64,000 nt of DNA from Microbacteriaceae bacterium PS02344 (GTDB taxonomy: Bacteria; Actinomycetota; Actinomycetes; Actinomycetales; Microbacteriaceae), in NCBI GenBank assembly GCA_029959905.1, contig JASCNZ010000005.1, positions 33,114 through 97,113 on the forward strand, in the 5' to 3' direction. A model generated the notes under the pieces. The model searched no databases, had not been told where the DNA came from, and saw only the letters and a list, made by a program, of their open reading frames with translations. Below are positions 47,403 to 55,930 of the stretch, one piece after another; position 1 is the stretch's first letter; every line of letters starts with the position of its first letter. The translations under genes and the position numbers were made by a program.

Positions 47403-48352
47403 TCGTCTTCCGTGACCCGTCCGAGGTCCCGGACGACTTCGGTCCGAGCGTCGTCGCGATCGGAAAGTTCGACGGGGTGCACGCCGGCCACCGTGCGGTC
47501 ATCCGTCGCCTCGAAGAGCGGGCGGCCGAGAGCGGTGCGCACTCCGTCGCGGTCACCTTCGACCGCAACCCGTTAGCCGTGCTTCGACCGGACCGTTGTC
47601 CGGAGAACGTGGTCACGGTCGCGCGCAAGATCGAGCTGCTGGGCGAGCTGGGGCTCGATGCGACCCTGCTGCTCACGTTCGACGAGTCGCTCGCGGCGCT
47701 GAGTGCCGAGGACTTCGTCTCGCAGATCCTCGTCGGGGCGCTCAGCGTGTCGACGGTTCTCGTCGGCGAGGACTTCCGGTTCGGGCATCGCGGTGCCGGG
47801 ACGCCCGACCTCCTGCGCACGCTGGGGCCGCGATACGGTTTCTCGGTCGAGGTCGTCGACGACGTGTACCTCGAAGGGTCGGACCGGCGGGTGTCGTCGA
47901 CATGGATCCGCGAGCTCCTCATGGCGGGCGATGTGGTGGCCGCGTCGCGCGTGCTCGGACGCTTCCCGGACGTTCGGGGGGTGGTGGTGCACGGCCTGAA
48001 GCGCGGACGCGAGCTCGGGTTCCCCACCGCGAACCTGTCACCGATCGTCGATGCCTTCGTGCCGGCCGACGGGGTCTATGCCGGGTGGCTGGTCGACCAC
48101 GACACCGGCATTCGGCATCCGTCGGCGATCTCGGTGGGCACCAATCCGACGTTCAACGACGTGCTCGAGCGTCAGGTCGAGGCGCACGTCGTGGGGGAGA
48201 CCGGGCTCGATCTCTACGGCCACGACGTGACGGTCGAGTTCGTCGAGCGGCTCCGCGGCATGGTGGCCTTCGAGGGCATCGAGAAGCTCAAGAATCAGAT
48301 GGCGACCGACGTCGACGACGCCGAGAGGGTGCTGCGCGGCGCGACCGCCTGA
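47399..48352 (+). CDS. ribF: Bifunctional riboflavin kinase/FAD synthetase
   Basis: RibF phosphorylates riboflavin to FMN and adenylylates FMN to FAD. The 317-residue protein has the N-terminal FAD synthetase (IGKFDGVHAGHRAVI, VGEDFRFGHRGAG, VSSTWIRELL) and the C-terminal riboflavin kinase domain with GRELGFPTANL and DGVYAGW. The GTG at 47399 overlaps the previous stop; the longer open frame through the upstream gene is not real. Confidence 0.96.
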   Translation: MIVFRDPSEVPDDFGPSVVAIGKFDGVHAGHRAVIRRLEERAAESGAHSVAVTFDRNPLAVLRPDRCPENVVTVARKIELLGELGLDATLLLTFDESLAALSAEDFVSQILVGALSVSTVLVGEDFRFGHRGAGTPDLLRTLGPRYGFSVEVVDDVYLEGSDRRVSSTWIRELLMAGDVVAASRVLGRFPDVRGVVVHGLKRGRELGFPTANLSPIVDAFVPADGVYAGWLVDHDTGIRHPSAISVGTNPTFNDVLERQVEAHVVGETGLDLYGHDVTVEFVERLRGMVAFEGIEKLKNQMATDVDDAERVLRGATA

Positions 48353-48396
48353 GCACGCCGCGCCGGGAATGCCTGCCCGATCGGGTACAGATGGCG

Positions 48397-48402
48397 TAGA
48401 GT
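48397..48402 (+). promoter_or_regulatory. Candidate -10 box of the SNF2 helicase gene
   Basis: TAGAGT, predicting a ~140-base untranslated leader. The leader contains a 7-bp stem GCTTCCG/CGGAAGC (48410-48416 with 48447-48453) and further GC-rich pairing. Confidence 0.4.
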
Positions 48403-48551
48403 GGGTGCAGCTTCCGGCGGTCCTCGGGCGTCTCGCTCGTCCTCGTCGGAAGCGCAGATCTACCGTCCGCACGGTCCTGGCTCGTGCCACACGCGGACAT
48501 CGAGAACGCCGGGTCCTCCCATGCGGCCCGGCCTTCAGGCTCAGGAGGAGC

Positions 48552-50696
48552 ATGCCGACCACGGCACCCGCCGCATCGCGGCGCAAGAAGTCGTCCCGTC
48601 GCGATGACGAGGCGCCCCTCATCCCCATCCTCGCGCGCAAGGTGCGCGAGATCGAGGCGAAGTCGCAGCGCGGCAAGCTGGGGCCGACGAACCGCGTCAA
48701 GTTCCAGGTCATCGCGTTCCTCGTGCGCGAGGAGCGCGCCAGGGTCAAGGCGGATGCGGAGCTCGGTGACGCCGCGCGCGCGGAGCTGCTCAAGCGGCTC
48801 GACGGGGTCGCGACGATCCTCGCCAAGACGGCCGCCCGCGACACCTCGCTCATCCAGCTGCTGGAGGCCGATCAGGCGACCTCGCCGGTCGCCAAGCGCA
48901 TGCGCCGGGACTGGCTGCTGGAATCGGGCGCAGAGTTGCCGCCCGAGGAGTTGATCATCGCCGACATCGCACCGATCCAGGTGCCGGTGGTGCCGGCCGC
49001 GATCGCCGAGCGCCAGGTGACGCCGCCATCGGTCGAGTCCCGCCAGCTGGCGAACCCTTTCCTGGCCCCGGATCTCACCCCTCGGGCCGCGTCGACGCCC
49101 CGACGACGCCTCGACGGCTGGGAGCTCATGGGCCCCCTCTACAAGGCGTTCGAAAGCGGAGCGGGCGGAACGGCGGCCAGCATGGAGCTGCCGCCGGTCC
49201 CCGAGTACGACCATGTGTCCCCGAAGGGGCGCGAGCTCATGGTGCACCAGTCGCGCTTCCTCGAGGCCGTGCGGCAGGGACACCGCAGCTTCCTGCTCGC
49301 CGACGAGCCCGGCCTCGGCAAGACGGCCCAGTCCGTTCTCGCCGCCTCCGTGGCGGGGGCGTACCCCCTGCTCGTCGTGGTGCCGAACGTCGTGAAGATG
49401 AACTGGGCACGCGAGGTCGAGCGATGGACGCCACAGCGGCGCGCCACCGTCATCCAGGGGGACGGCGACGACATCGACGCCTTCGCCGACATCTTCATCG
49501 TCAATTACGAGATCCTCGACCGCCACCTGTCGTGGCTCGCGTCGATCGGCCTGCGCGGCATGGTGGTCGACGAGGCCCACTTCATCAAGAACCTGTCGTC
49601 GCAGCGCTCGCAGAACGTGCTGTCGTTGGCCAGCCGTGTGCGCGAGCGCACGCCGGGCGGCAACCCGCTGATGCTCGCGCTCACGGGAACGCCGCTCATC
49701 AACGACGTCGAGGACTTCGACGCGATCTGGCGTTTCCTGGGGTGGACGAACGGCGAGAAGCCCGGGCCCGAGCTCATGGAGAAGCTCGACGCGACCGGGT
49801 TCACCCCCGCTGACAAGGCGTTCTACCCCGAGGCGCGAGACGCAGTCATCTCGATGGGCATCGTGCGTCGCAAGAAGAAGGACGTCGCGGCGGACCTCCC
49901 CGACAAGCTCATCGCCGACCTGCCGGTGCAGCTCGACGACGAGTTCGGCCGCAGCATCCGTCAGGCCGAGCGAGAGCTGGGGGAGCGCCTCGCGGCGCGG
50001 TACCGCCGCATCATCGAGGCGCGCGGGGACCGCGGTCTCGCACCCGGAGAGATCGACGACGACATCGTGCGTCTCGTCGCACAGAACGAGCTCGAAGAGT
50101 CGAAGTCCGCGGGGACAGGTGGCGACAATGTCTTCACCATGGTCCGTCGCATCGGTCAGGCGAAGGCGCATCTCGCGGCCGACTACGCGGCCCAGCTGCA
50201 GCGCTCGGTCGGCAAGGTCGTGTTCTTCGCCAAGCACATCGACGTCATGGACCAGGCCGAGGCGCACTTCGCGTCGGCGGGCATCCGCTCGGTGTCGATC
50301 CGCGGCGACCAGTCGACCACCGCTCGGCAGCAGGCGATCGACGACTTCAACGGCGACCCGCAGGTCGGGATCGCGGTGTGCTCGCTCACGGCCGCCGGTG
50401 TCGGGCTGAATCTGCAGGCCGCGTCGAACGTGGTTCTCGCCGAGCTGTCGTGGACGGCGGCGGAGCAGACCCAGGCGATCGACCGCGTGCACCGCATCGG
50501 TCAGGATGAACCCGTCACGGCCTGGCGCATCATCGCCGCGCACACCGTGGATGCGAAGATCGCCGAACTCATCGACCAGAAGCAGGGCCTCGCGGCGCGC
50601 GCCCTCGACGGTGAGGCGCTCGACGAGGTGGCAGCCGAGCCGGTGCAGCTCGGGGCGCTCATGCACCTCCTCCGTCACGCGCTGGGCGGTTCCTGA
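48552..50696 (+). CDS. SNF2/DEAD-like helicase
   Basis: A 714-residue superfamily 2 protein. The N-terminal ~230 residues are charged and unrecognised. The helicase core has Walker A DEPGLGKTAQ near 252, DEAH in VVDEAHFIKN near 340, TGTPLIND, and the second lobe with VFFAKHIDV, SLTAAGVGLNLQAAS and RVHRIGQDE near 645. These are SNF2-type translocase motifs; the HRIGQ block is typical. ATG at 48552 has AGGAGGAG upstream and starts the conserved part; an in-frame ATG 61 codons earlier lies in the presumed leader. The substrate is unknown: stand-alone DNA or RNA translocase. No restriction or methylase gene is adjacent. Confidence 0.85.
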   Translation: MPTTAPAASRRKKSSRRDDEAPLIPILARKVREIEAKSQRGKLGPTNRVKFQVIAFLVREERARVKADAELGDAARAELLKRLDGVATILAKTAARDTSLIQLLEADQATSPVAKRMRRDWLLESGAELPPEELIIADIAPIQVPVVPAAIAERQVTPPSVESRQLANPFLAPDLTPRAASTPRRRLDGWELMGPLYKAFESGAGGTAASMELPPVPEYDHVSPKGRELMVHQSRFLEAVRQGHRSFLLADEPGLGKTAQSVLAASVAGAYPLLVVVPNVVKMNWAREVERWTPQRRATVIQGDGDDIDAFADIFIVNYEILDRHLSWLASIGLRGMVVDEAHFIKNLSSQRSQNVLSLASRVRERTPGGNPLMLALTGTPLINDVEDFDAIWRFLGWTNGEKPGPELMEKLDATGFTPADKAFYPEARDAVISMGIVRRKKKDVAADLPDKLIADLPVQLDDEFGRSIRQAERELGERLAARYRRIIEARGDRGLAPGEIDDDIVRLVAQNELEESKSAGTGGDNVFTMVRRIGQAKAHLAADYAAQLQRSVGKVVFFAKHIDVMDQAEAHFASAGIRSVSIRGDQSTTARQQAIDDFNGDPQVGIAVCSLTAAGVGLNLQAASNVVLAELSWTAAEQTQAIDRVHRIGQDEPVTAWRIIAAHTVDAKIAELIDQKQGLAARALDGEALDEVAAEPVQLGALMHLLRHALGGS

Positions 50697-50705
50697 ATCA
50701 CGTTA

Positions 50706-50752
50706 AGAATCGCGCTTCTTCGCGCCCGTTCGGGCCGAGGAAGCGCGATTCT
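50706..50752. terminator. Probable bidirectional terminator after the helicase gene
   Basis: 50706-50718 (AGAATCGCGCTTC) pairs perfectly with 50740-50752; the 21-base loop contains a further GCCCG/CGGGC hairpin. No T-run follows. Confidence 0.6.
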
Positions 50753-50902
50753 GTGGTTCGAGGCCGCGCTGTCGCGAAGACGCCATCAAGATCGCAGGTT
50801 TTCGCGCCCCTCGAATGGCGCCCGGAGGATGCTTGCCGCTAGTGTCGATCGCAGGCAGCGTCGCCGTGTCCCGTACCTCCCCGAACACCCGAAGGCAGCA
50901 GC

Positions 50903-51931
50903 ATGAAGATCGGCATCCTCACGAGCGGCGGCGACTGCCCCGGACTCAACGCGGTCATCCGTGGCGTCGTGCTGAAGGGCACGGAGACCTACGACATGGA
51001 GTTCGTCGGCATCCGGGACGGGTGGCGCGGCGTTGTCGACGCTGACTTCTTCCCTCTCACACGCCACGAGGTGAAGGGCCTCTCGAAGGTCGGCGGCACC
51101 ATCCTCGGCACCAGCCGGACCAACCCCTACGAGGGTCCGCGGGGCGGCGCCGAGAACATCGCGAAGACGCTCGCTGCGCACGGCATCGATGGCATCCTGG
51201 CGATCGGCGGCGAGGGTACCCTCGCGGCGGCCAACCGGCTCGCGAACGACGGCATCAACGTCATCGGCGTCCCCAAGACCATCGACAACGACCTGCGCGC
51301 GACCGACTACTCCTTCGGCTTCGACACGGCGGTCAATATCGCGACCGACGCGATGGACCGGCTCCGCACGACGGGCGACTCGCACCAGCGCTGCATGGTC
51401 GCCGAGGTCATGGGTCGTCACGTCGGATGGATCGCGCTGCACGCGGGCATGGCCGCGGGGGCGCACGTGATCTGCATCCCCGAGGTGCCCATGTCGATCG
51501 ACGAGATCTGCGCCCTCGTATCGAGCGCGCACGACCGCGGCCGCGCGCCGCTCGTCGTCGTGTCGGAGGGCTTCACCCTCAAGGGCATGGAGACCGCGTA
51601 CAGCGACAAGGGCCTCGACGCGTTCAACCGCCCGCGCCTGGGCGGGATCAGCGAGGTCCTCGCGCCAGAGATCGAGCGCATCACGGGCATCGAGACGCGC
51701 TCCACGGTTCTCGGCCACATCCAGCGGGGCGGCTCGCCGTCCGGCTTCGACCGCGTGCTCGCGACGCGCCTGGGACTGCACGCTGCCGACGCTCTGACCG
51801 ACCAGTCCTGGGGCCAGATGGTGTCGCTCCGCGGCACCGACATCGTGCGCGTGCCGTTCGCCGAGGCGCTGGGTGAGCTGAACACCGTGCCGCGCAGTCG
51901 CTACGACGAGGCCGCGGCCCTCTTCGGGTGA
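50903..51931 (+). CDS. pfkA: 6-phosphofructokinase
   Basis: Pfk phosphorylates fructose 6-phosphate to the 1,6-bisphosphate. The 342-residue protein has GGDCPGLNAVIRG at the start, GGTILGTSRTNP, IGGEGTLAAA (Gly105) and VPKTIDNDL (Lys125), then MGRHVGWIALHAG and HIQRGGSPSGFDR. Positions 105 and 125 equal E. coli 104 and 124. Gly at the first favours ATP, and Lys at the second is found in PPi-dependent enzymes and also in the actinobacterial ATP type. ATP is the better guess. AGGCAGCAGC precedes the ATG. Confidence 0.95.
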   Translation: MKIGILTSGGDCPGLNAVIRGVVLKGTETYDMEFVGIRDGWRGVVDADFFPLTRHEVKGLSKVGGTILGTSRTNPYEGPRGGAENIAKTLAAHGIDGILAIGGEGTLAAANRLANDGINVIGVPKTIDNDLRATDYSFGFDTAVNIATDAMDRLRTTGDSHQRCMVAEVMGRHVGWIALHAGMAAGAHVICIPEVPMSIDEICALVSSAHDRGRAPLVVVSEGFTLKGMETAYSDKGLDAFNRPRLGGISEVLAPEIERITGIETRSTVLGHIQRGGSPSGFDRVLATRLGLHAADALTDQSWGQMVSLRGTDIVRVPFAEALGELNTVPRSRYDEAAALFG

Positions 51932-51958
51932 ATTGGCCGGCCCTCGCGCCGGCCGGTT
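51931..51958. terminator. Bidirectional terminator between pfkA and the S9 peptidase gene
   Basis: GGCCGGC (51935-51941) with GCCGGCC (51948-51954), six-base loop, extended by A/T and wobble pairs on both sides. It lies between convergent genes. Confidence 0.6.
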
Positions 51959-51965
51959 CGTCCGG

Positions 51966-54062
51966 TCAGTCGACGAGGCCGAGCGTCTCGAGCAGCCAGG
52001 CGAGTTCGAAGGCGCGTTCGCGCCACGAGTTGTAGCGTCCGCTGACGCCGCCGTGTCCCGCCACCATCTCGCACTTCAGGAGCACGTCGGCGGCGCCCGC
52101 CTCGCGCAGGCGCGCGACCCACTTGGCCGGCTCGACGTAGTGCACGCGCGAGTCGTTGAGCGAGGTGACGGCGAGGATGCGGGGATAGCGCACCCCGTTG
52201 CGCACGTTCTCGTACGGGGAATACGACTTCATGTAGGCGTAGACCTCGGGGTCGTGCAGCGGGTCGCCCCACTCGTCCCACTCGATCACGGTCAGCGGCA
52301 GTGACGGATCGAGGATCGTGGTGAGCGCGTCGACGAACGGCACCGCCGCGAGGATGCCCGTGAACAGCTCGGGTGCGAGATTCGCGACGGCACCCATGAG
52401 GAGTCCGCCCGCGCTCCCGCCTTCGGCGACGAGGCGGTCGGGAGCTGCGATGCCCGCGCCGACGAGGTGCTCGGCACAGGCGACGAAGTCGGTGAAGGTG
52501 TTGCGCTTCTGCAGCAGCTTCCCGTCTTCGTACCACTGCCGGCCCATCTCGCCGCCGCCGCGCACGTGGGCGACGGCGAACACGACTCCCCGGTCGAGCT
52601 CCGACAGGCGCGCGACAGAGAAGCCGGGGTCGATCGAGTGCTCGTACGATCCGTACCCGTACAGGTGCACGGGCCGCGGGGTGGCACCGGGCTCGCCGAA
52701 CGCCTTCTTCCACACGAGGGAGATCGGGATTCGCGTGCCGTCGGGAGCGGTGGCCCACTCGCGGCGCTGGCCGTAATCCGCGGTGTCGTATCCGCCGAGG
52801 ACCACGGCGCGCTTGCGCAGGACGAGCTCGCGGGTACGTAGATCCAGGTCGTAGACAGTACCCGGAGTCACGAATGAGGCGTATCCGAGACGGAGGAAGG
52901 GGGAGTGCCATTCCGGGTTGCCGCTCACGCCGGCCGAATAGAGCGGCTCGTCGAACGCGATGTCCTCGACCGCTCCGGTGGCGTAGTCGAGCAGTCCGAC
53001 GCGCTCCAGGCCCTCCGCGCGGTATTCGATCGTCGCGAAGTCGCGGAAAGCGTCGACACCGAGCAGTCGGCGGCCGGGGGTATGGGGGAGCACCGTTCGA
53101 CGGTCGCCCTGCGGGTCGTCGGCCGACACCGAGACGAGCTCGAAGTCGAGAGCTCCGTCGTTGTGCAGGATGAGGAGACGGTCCTCACCGTCGACCACGG
53201 CGTGCTCGAGGGAGTACTCGACGCCCTCGACGCGCGGCCAGACGATCCGCGGCTCGGCGGTCAGGTCGCCTTCGAGGTCGACGAGGTACTCCTCGCTCGT
53301 GATGCTCGATCCGACGCCGATCACGAGGTACCGGCGGCTGCGCGTGATGCCCGCGCCGAGCCAGTACTTCTCGTCGGGCTCGTGGAAGAGCTGCACGTCG
53401 TCGGACACCGGGGTTCCGAGCCGGTGCAGCCACAGCGTGTCCGGACGCCAGGCGTCGTCCCGGGTGGTGTAGATCACAGCCGATCCGTCGGGCGTGAAGA
53501 ACGCGCCGCCGGTGTTCGGGATCTCGTCGGGCAGCGTCTCACCCGTCGAGAGGTCTCGTACGCGCACCGTGTAGAGCTCGTCACCCTCGAAGTCGGTCGA
53601 CCACAGCAGCATGCGGGCATCGTCGCTCGTGTCGAATGCTCCGAGGGAGAAGAACTCGTGCCCGTCGGCCTCGACGTTGCCGTCGAGGAGCACGACCTCG
53701 CCCGGAACGGGGACGCCGGGCTCGAGCACGGGGGGAGTCCAGTCATCGGCGATCGCAGCGGCGCGGCAGTGGATGCCGTACTGCGCCCCCTCCTCGGTGC
53801 GGCTGTAGTACCACCAATCGCCTCGGCGAGTGGGGACCGAGAGATCGGTCTCCTGTACGCGACCCTTGATCTCCTGGAAGAGCGTCTCGCGCAGGGCATC
53901 GAGGTGCGAAAGCTCGGCCTCGGTGTGCGCGTTCTCCGCCTCGAGGTGCGCGACGACCTCGGGGGATTCCTTCTCGCGGAGCCACTCGTACGGATCGTCG
54001 AACGTGTCACCGTGATGCGTGCGAGGGGTGGGGCGGCGGTCTGCGATGGGGGCGTTGCTCAC
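51966..54062 (-). CDS. S9 family peptidase (oligopeptidase B type)
   Basis: A 698-residue serine peptidase of the prolyl oligopeptidase family. The N-terminal ~420 residues form the beta-propeller (starting YEWLREKESPEV). The catalytic domain has the nucleophile near residue 550 in AEGGSAGGLLMGA, the Asp in SLNDSRVHYVEP and the His in AGHGGVSGRY. RGVVFAVAHVRGGGEMGRQWYEDGK (key part HVRGGGEMGRQWY) is the oligopeptidase B region that accepts basic P1 residues. TAGCGT lies six bases before the GTG. It is probably a cytoplasmic peptide-degrading enzyme. Confidence 0.9.
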   Translation of the reverse strand: MSNAPIADRRPTPRTHHGDTFDDPYEWLREKESPEVVAHLEAENAHTEAELSHLDALRETLFQEIKGRVQETDLSVPTRRGDWWYYSRTEEGAQYGIHCRAAAIADDWTPPVLEPGVPVPGEVVLLDGNVEADGHEFFSLGAFDTSDDARMLLWSTDFEGDELYTVRVRDLSTGETLPDEIPNTGGAFFTPDGSAVIYTTRDDAWRPDTLWLHRLGTPVSDDVQLFHEPDEKYWLGAGITRSRRYLVIGVGSSITSEEYLVDLEGDLTAEPRIVWPRVEGVEYSLEHAVVDGEDRLLILHNDGALDFELVSVSADDPQGDRRTVLPHTPGRRLLGVDAFRDFATIEYRAEGLERVGLLDYATGAVEDIAFDEPLYSAGVSGNPEWHSPFLRLGYASFVTPGTVYDLDLRTRELVLRKRAVVLGGYDTADYGQRREWATAPDGTRIPISLVWKKAFGEPGATPRPVHLYGYGSYEHSIDPGFSVARLSELDRGVVFAVAHVRGGGEMGRQWYEDGKLLQKRNTFTDFVACAEHLVGAGIAAPDRLVAEGGSAGGLLMGAVANLAPELFTGILAAVPFVDALTTILDPSLPLTVIEWDEWGDPLHDPEVYAYMKSYSPYENVRNGVRYPRILAVTSLNDSRVHYVEPAKWVARLREAGAADVLLKCEMVAGHGGVSGRYNSWRERAFELAWLLETLGLVD

Positions 54063-54068
54063 CGTTCC

Positions 54069-54074
54069 ACGCTA
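54069..54074 (-). promoter_or_regulatory. Candidate -10 box of the S9 peptidase gene
   Basis: TAGCGT on the minus strand, six bases before the GTG at 54062. Confidence 0.5.
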
Positions 54075-54085
54075 TCCCAGTCGAG

Positions 54086-54131
54086 TTGACCGCTGCCGGG
54101 GACGGTGGGATCATTTACCGGGGCCGGTAAA
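54086..54131 (+). promoter_or_regulatory. Candidate promoter and palindromic operator of the phosphate transporter gene
   Basis: TTGACC (54086-54091), 17 bases, GATCAT (54109-54114). The palindrome TTTACCGG-GG-CCGGTAAA (54114-54131) covers the expected transcription start, as a repressor site would. A second TAAACGGAAGTAAAAC stretch follows. No known regulator motif is matched. Confidence 0.5.
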
Positions 54132-54216
54132 CGGAAGTAAAACCCACGGTGAACTCTTCGTTCGTCACGTCGATCCCGTCGACATCTCCCTCTTCCTCAA
54201 CGACCGAAAGCGAACG

Positions 54217-55566
54217 GTGGAAACCGCAGCCCTCATCGTCGTGCTGGTGATCCTGCTGGCACTCTTCTTCGACTTCACGAACGGATTCCACGACACGGCG
54301 AACGCGATGGCGACGCCGATCGCGACGGGAGCCCTGAAGCCCAAGACCGCCGTCCTCCTCGCCGCCGCCCTGAATCTGGTCGGGGCATTCCTGTCGACCG
54401 AGGTGTCGAAGACGGTCTCCCACGGCATCATCCACGAGGAGGGCATCCAAGCCGCCGTCTTCCTGCCGATGATCTTCGCAGGGCTCATCGGCGCGATCAC
54501 GTGGAACATGCTCACCTGGCTCCTCGGCCTGCCCTCCAGCTCCTCGCACGCGCTCTTCGGCGGGCTCATCGGCGCCACGCTGGTGGGCGTCGGCGTGCAG
54601 GGCATCGACTTCGGCATGGTGCTGTCGAAGATCATCCTGCCCGCCCTGATCGCGCCGCTCACGGCAGGGATCATCGCCTTCGTGGCGACCAAGGCCGCCT
54701 ACTCGATCACTCGTCGCTACGACGGCAAGCCCGATGGCCGCGACGGCTTCCGATGGGGGCAGATCTTCACGTCCTCCCTCGTCGCCCTCGCGCACGGCAC
54801 CAACGACGCGCAGAAGACGATGGGCGTCATCACCCTCGCCCTCATCACGGTCGGCTGGCAGAACGCCGACCAGGCCGACCCTTACCTCTGGGTCATCATC
54901 GCCTGCGCGGTGACGATCGCGCTGGGCACGTACCTCGGCGGCTGGCGGATCATCCGCACGCTCGGTAAGGGGCTCACCGAGGTGAAGCCGGCGCAGGGCT
55001 TCTCGGCCGAGAGCGCCACATCGGCCACGATCCTCGCGTCGAGCGCCTTCGGCTTCGCCCTCTCGACCACCCAGGTCGCCTCCGGTTCCGTCATCGGCTC
55101 GGGCCTCGGCCGCCGCGGGTCGACGGTTCGCTGGCGCACCGCGGGTCGCATCGCGATCGGCTGGGTGCTCACGCTTCCGGCAGCCGGCGCGGTGGGCGCC
55201 CTGGCGGCGCTCATCGCCCTCTGGCTCGGGGGCTGGGGCATCGCGATCGACGCCGTGCTCGCGCTCGCGATCATTCTCGGTCTGTTCCTGCGTTCGCGCC
55301 GCGACGCCGTGACTCCGGCGAACGCCATGAGCGATGTCGCCGAGTCCGGACTCGCCGTCGAGGTGGCCGAGGTGCCGCCGCCCACGCGTCGTCAGCAGCG
55401 CATCCAGCAGGCGAAGGCCGAGGCGAAGGCGCGCAAGCAGGCCAAGGCGGATGCCCGCGCCGATGCGAAGGCCGACGCGAAGGTCAAGGCCGACGCCAAG
55501 GCCAGGGCGAAAGCGGGCGCCGCGGTCGACTCCGAGCCCCGCGCGCGGAAGGAGGAGGGCGAATGA
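54217..55566 (+). CDS. Low-affinity inorganic phosphate transporter, PiT family
   Basis: A 449-residue membrane transporter that takes up metal-phosphate with protons. The PiT repeats are visible: FTNGFHDTANAMATPIATGAL near the N-terminus and ALAHGTNDAQKTMGVITLALI later, with the SSSSHALFGGLIGA segment between. About ten membrane helices are present, and the last ~70 residues are a Lys/Ala-rich cytoplasmic tail. The GTG at 54217 lies right before the first helix; the longer frame has no supporting homology, but the start is not firmly fixed. A small membrane protein overlaps its end. Confidence 0.9.
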   Translation: METAALIVVLVILLALFFDFTNGFHDTANAMATPIATGALKPKTAVLLAAALNLVGAFLSTEVSKTVSHGIIHEEGIQAAVFLPMIFAGLIGAITWNMLTWLLGLPSSSSHALFGGLIGATLVGVGVQGIDFGMVLSKIILPALIAPLTAGIIAFVATKAAYSITRRYDGKPDGRDGFRWGQIFTSSLVALAHGTNDAQKTMGVITLALITVGWQNADQADPYLWVIIACAVTIALGTYLGGWRIIRTLGKGLTEVKPAQGFSAESATSATILASSAFGFALSTTQVASGSVIGSGLGRRGSTVRWRTAGRIAIGWVLTLPAAGAVGALAALIALWLGGWGIAIDAVLALAIILGLFLRSRRDAVTPANAMSDVAESGLAVEVAEVPPPTRRQQRIQQAKAEAKARKQAKADARADAKADAKVKADAKARAKAGAAVDSEPRARKEEGE

Positions 55567-55898
55567 TCGTCTCCATCGACTGGAACGCTTTCCTCCTGGT
55601 CTTCGCCGCGGCGATGGTCGGTGCGGTCGCGATCGTGACGTTCTACGCTCTCGGTCTGCGCTTGCTCGTGCGCAGCGGGCATGCGCCCGTCGTCAGCCCG
55701 GCGGAGTTCACCGACGCCATCACGGTGATCACCGAGAAGGAGCTCAAGCGCGCCGAGAAGCAGGCGGCGAAGGCGGCGCGCAAGAGCCCGCTCACCGAGG
55801 GGCAGCGGCGCCTGGCGCTGGTCGGCGCATACGGATGCTTCGCCCTGTGCGCCGCCGCGGTGGTCGGCGGTATCTTCGTCATCGTCGTCGGGCACTGA
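55563..55898 (+). CDS. Small membrane protein coupled to the phosphate transporter
   Basis: A 111-residue protein with two predicted helices (about 9-31 and 86-110) joined by a Lys/Ala-rich soluble stretch. No domain is recognised. The ATG overlaps the transporter stop (ATGA), so the two are co-translated; it may be an accessory subunit of the transporter. That role is inferred from position only. Confidence 0.75.
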   Translation: MIVSIDWNAFLLVFAAAMVGAVAIVTFYALGLRLLVRSGHAPVVSPAEFTDAITVITEKELKRAEKQAAKAARKSPLTEGQRRLALVGAYGCFALCAAAVVGGIFVIVVGH

Positions 55899-55918
55899 CC
55901 CGCGTCGGACGGGCACCC

Positions 55919-55924
55919 TAGGCT
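55919..55924 (+). promoter_or_regulatory. Candidate -10 box of the metallophosphoesterase gene
   Basis: TAGGCT, six bases before the ATG at 55931. Confidence 0.55.
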
Positions 55925-55930
55925 GATGCC

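Noticed and set aside
48369..48551. N-terminal extension of the SNF2 helicase
   Set aside because: It is Arg-rich with no conserved motif, contains a likely -10 box and leader stem, and AGGAGGAG lies just before the ATG at 48552.
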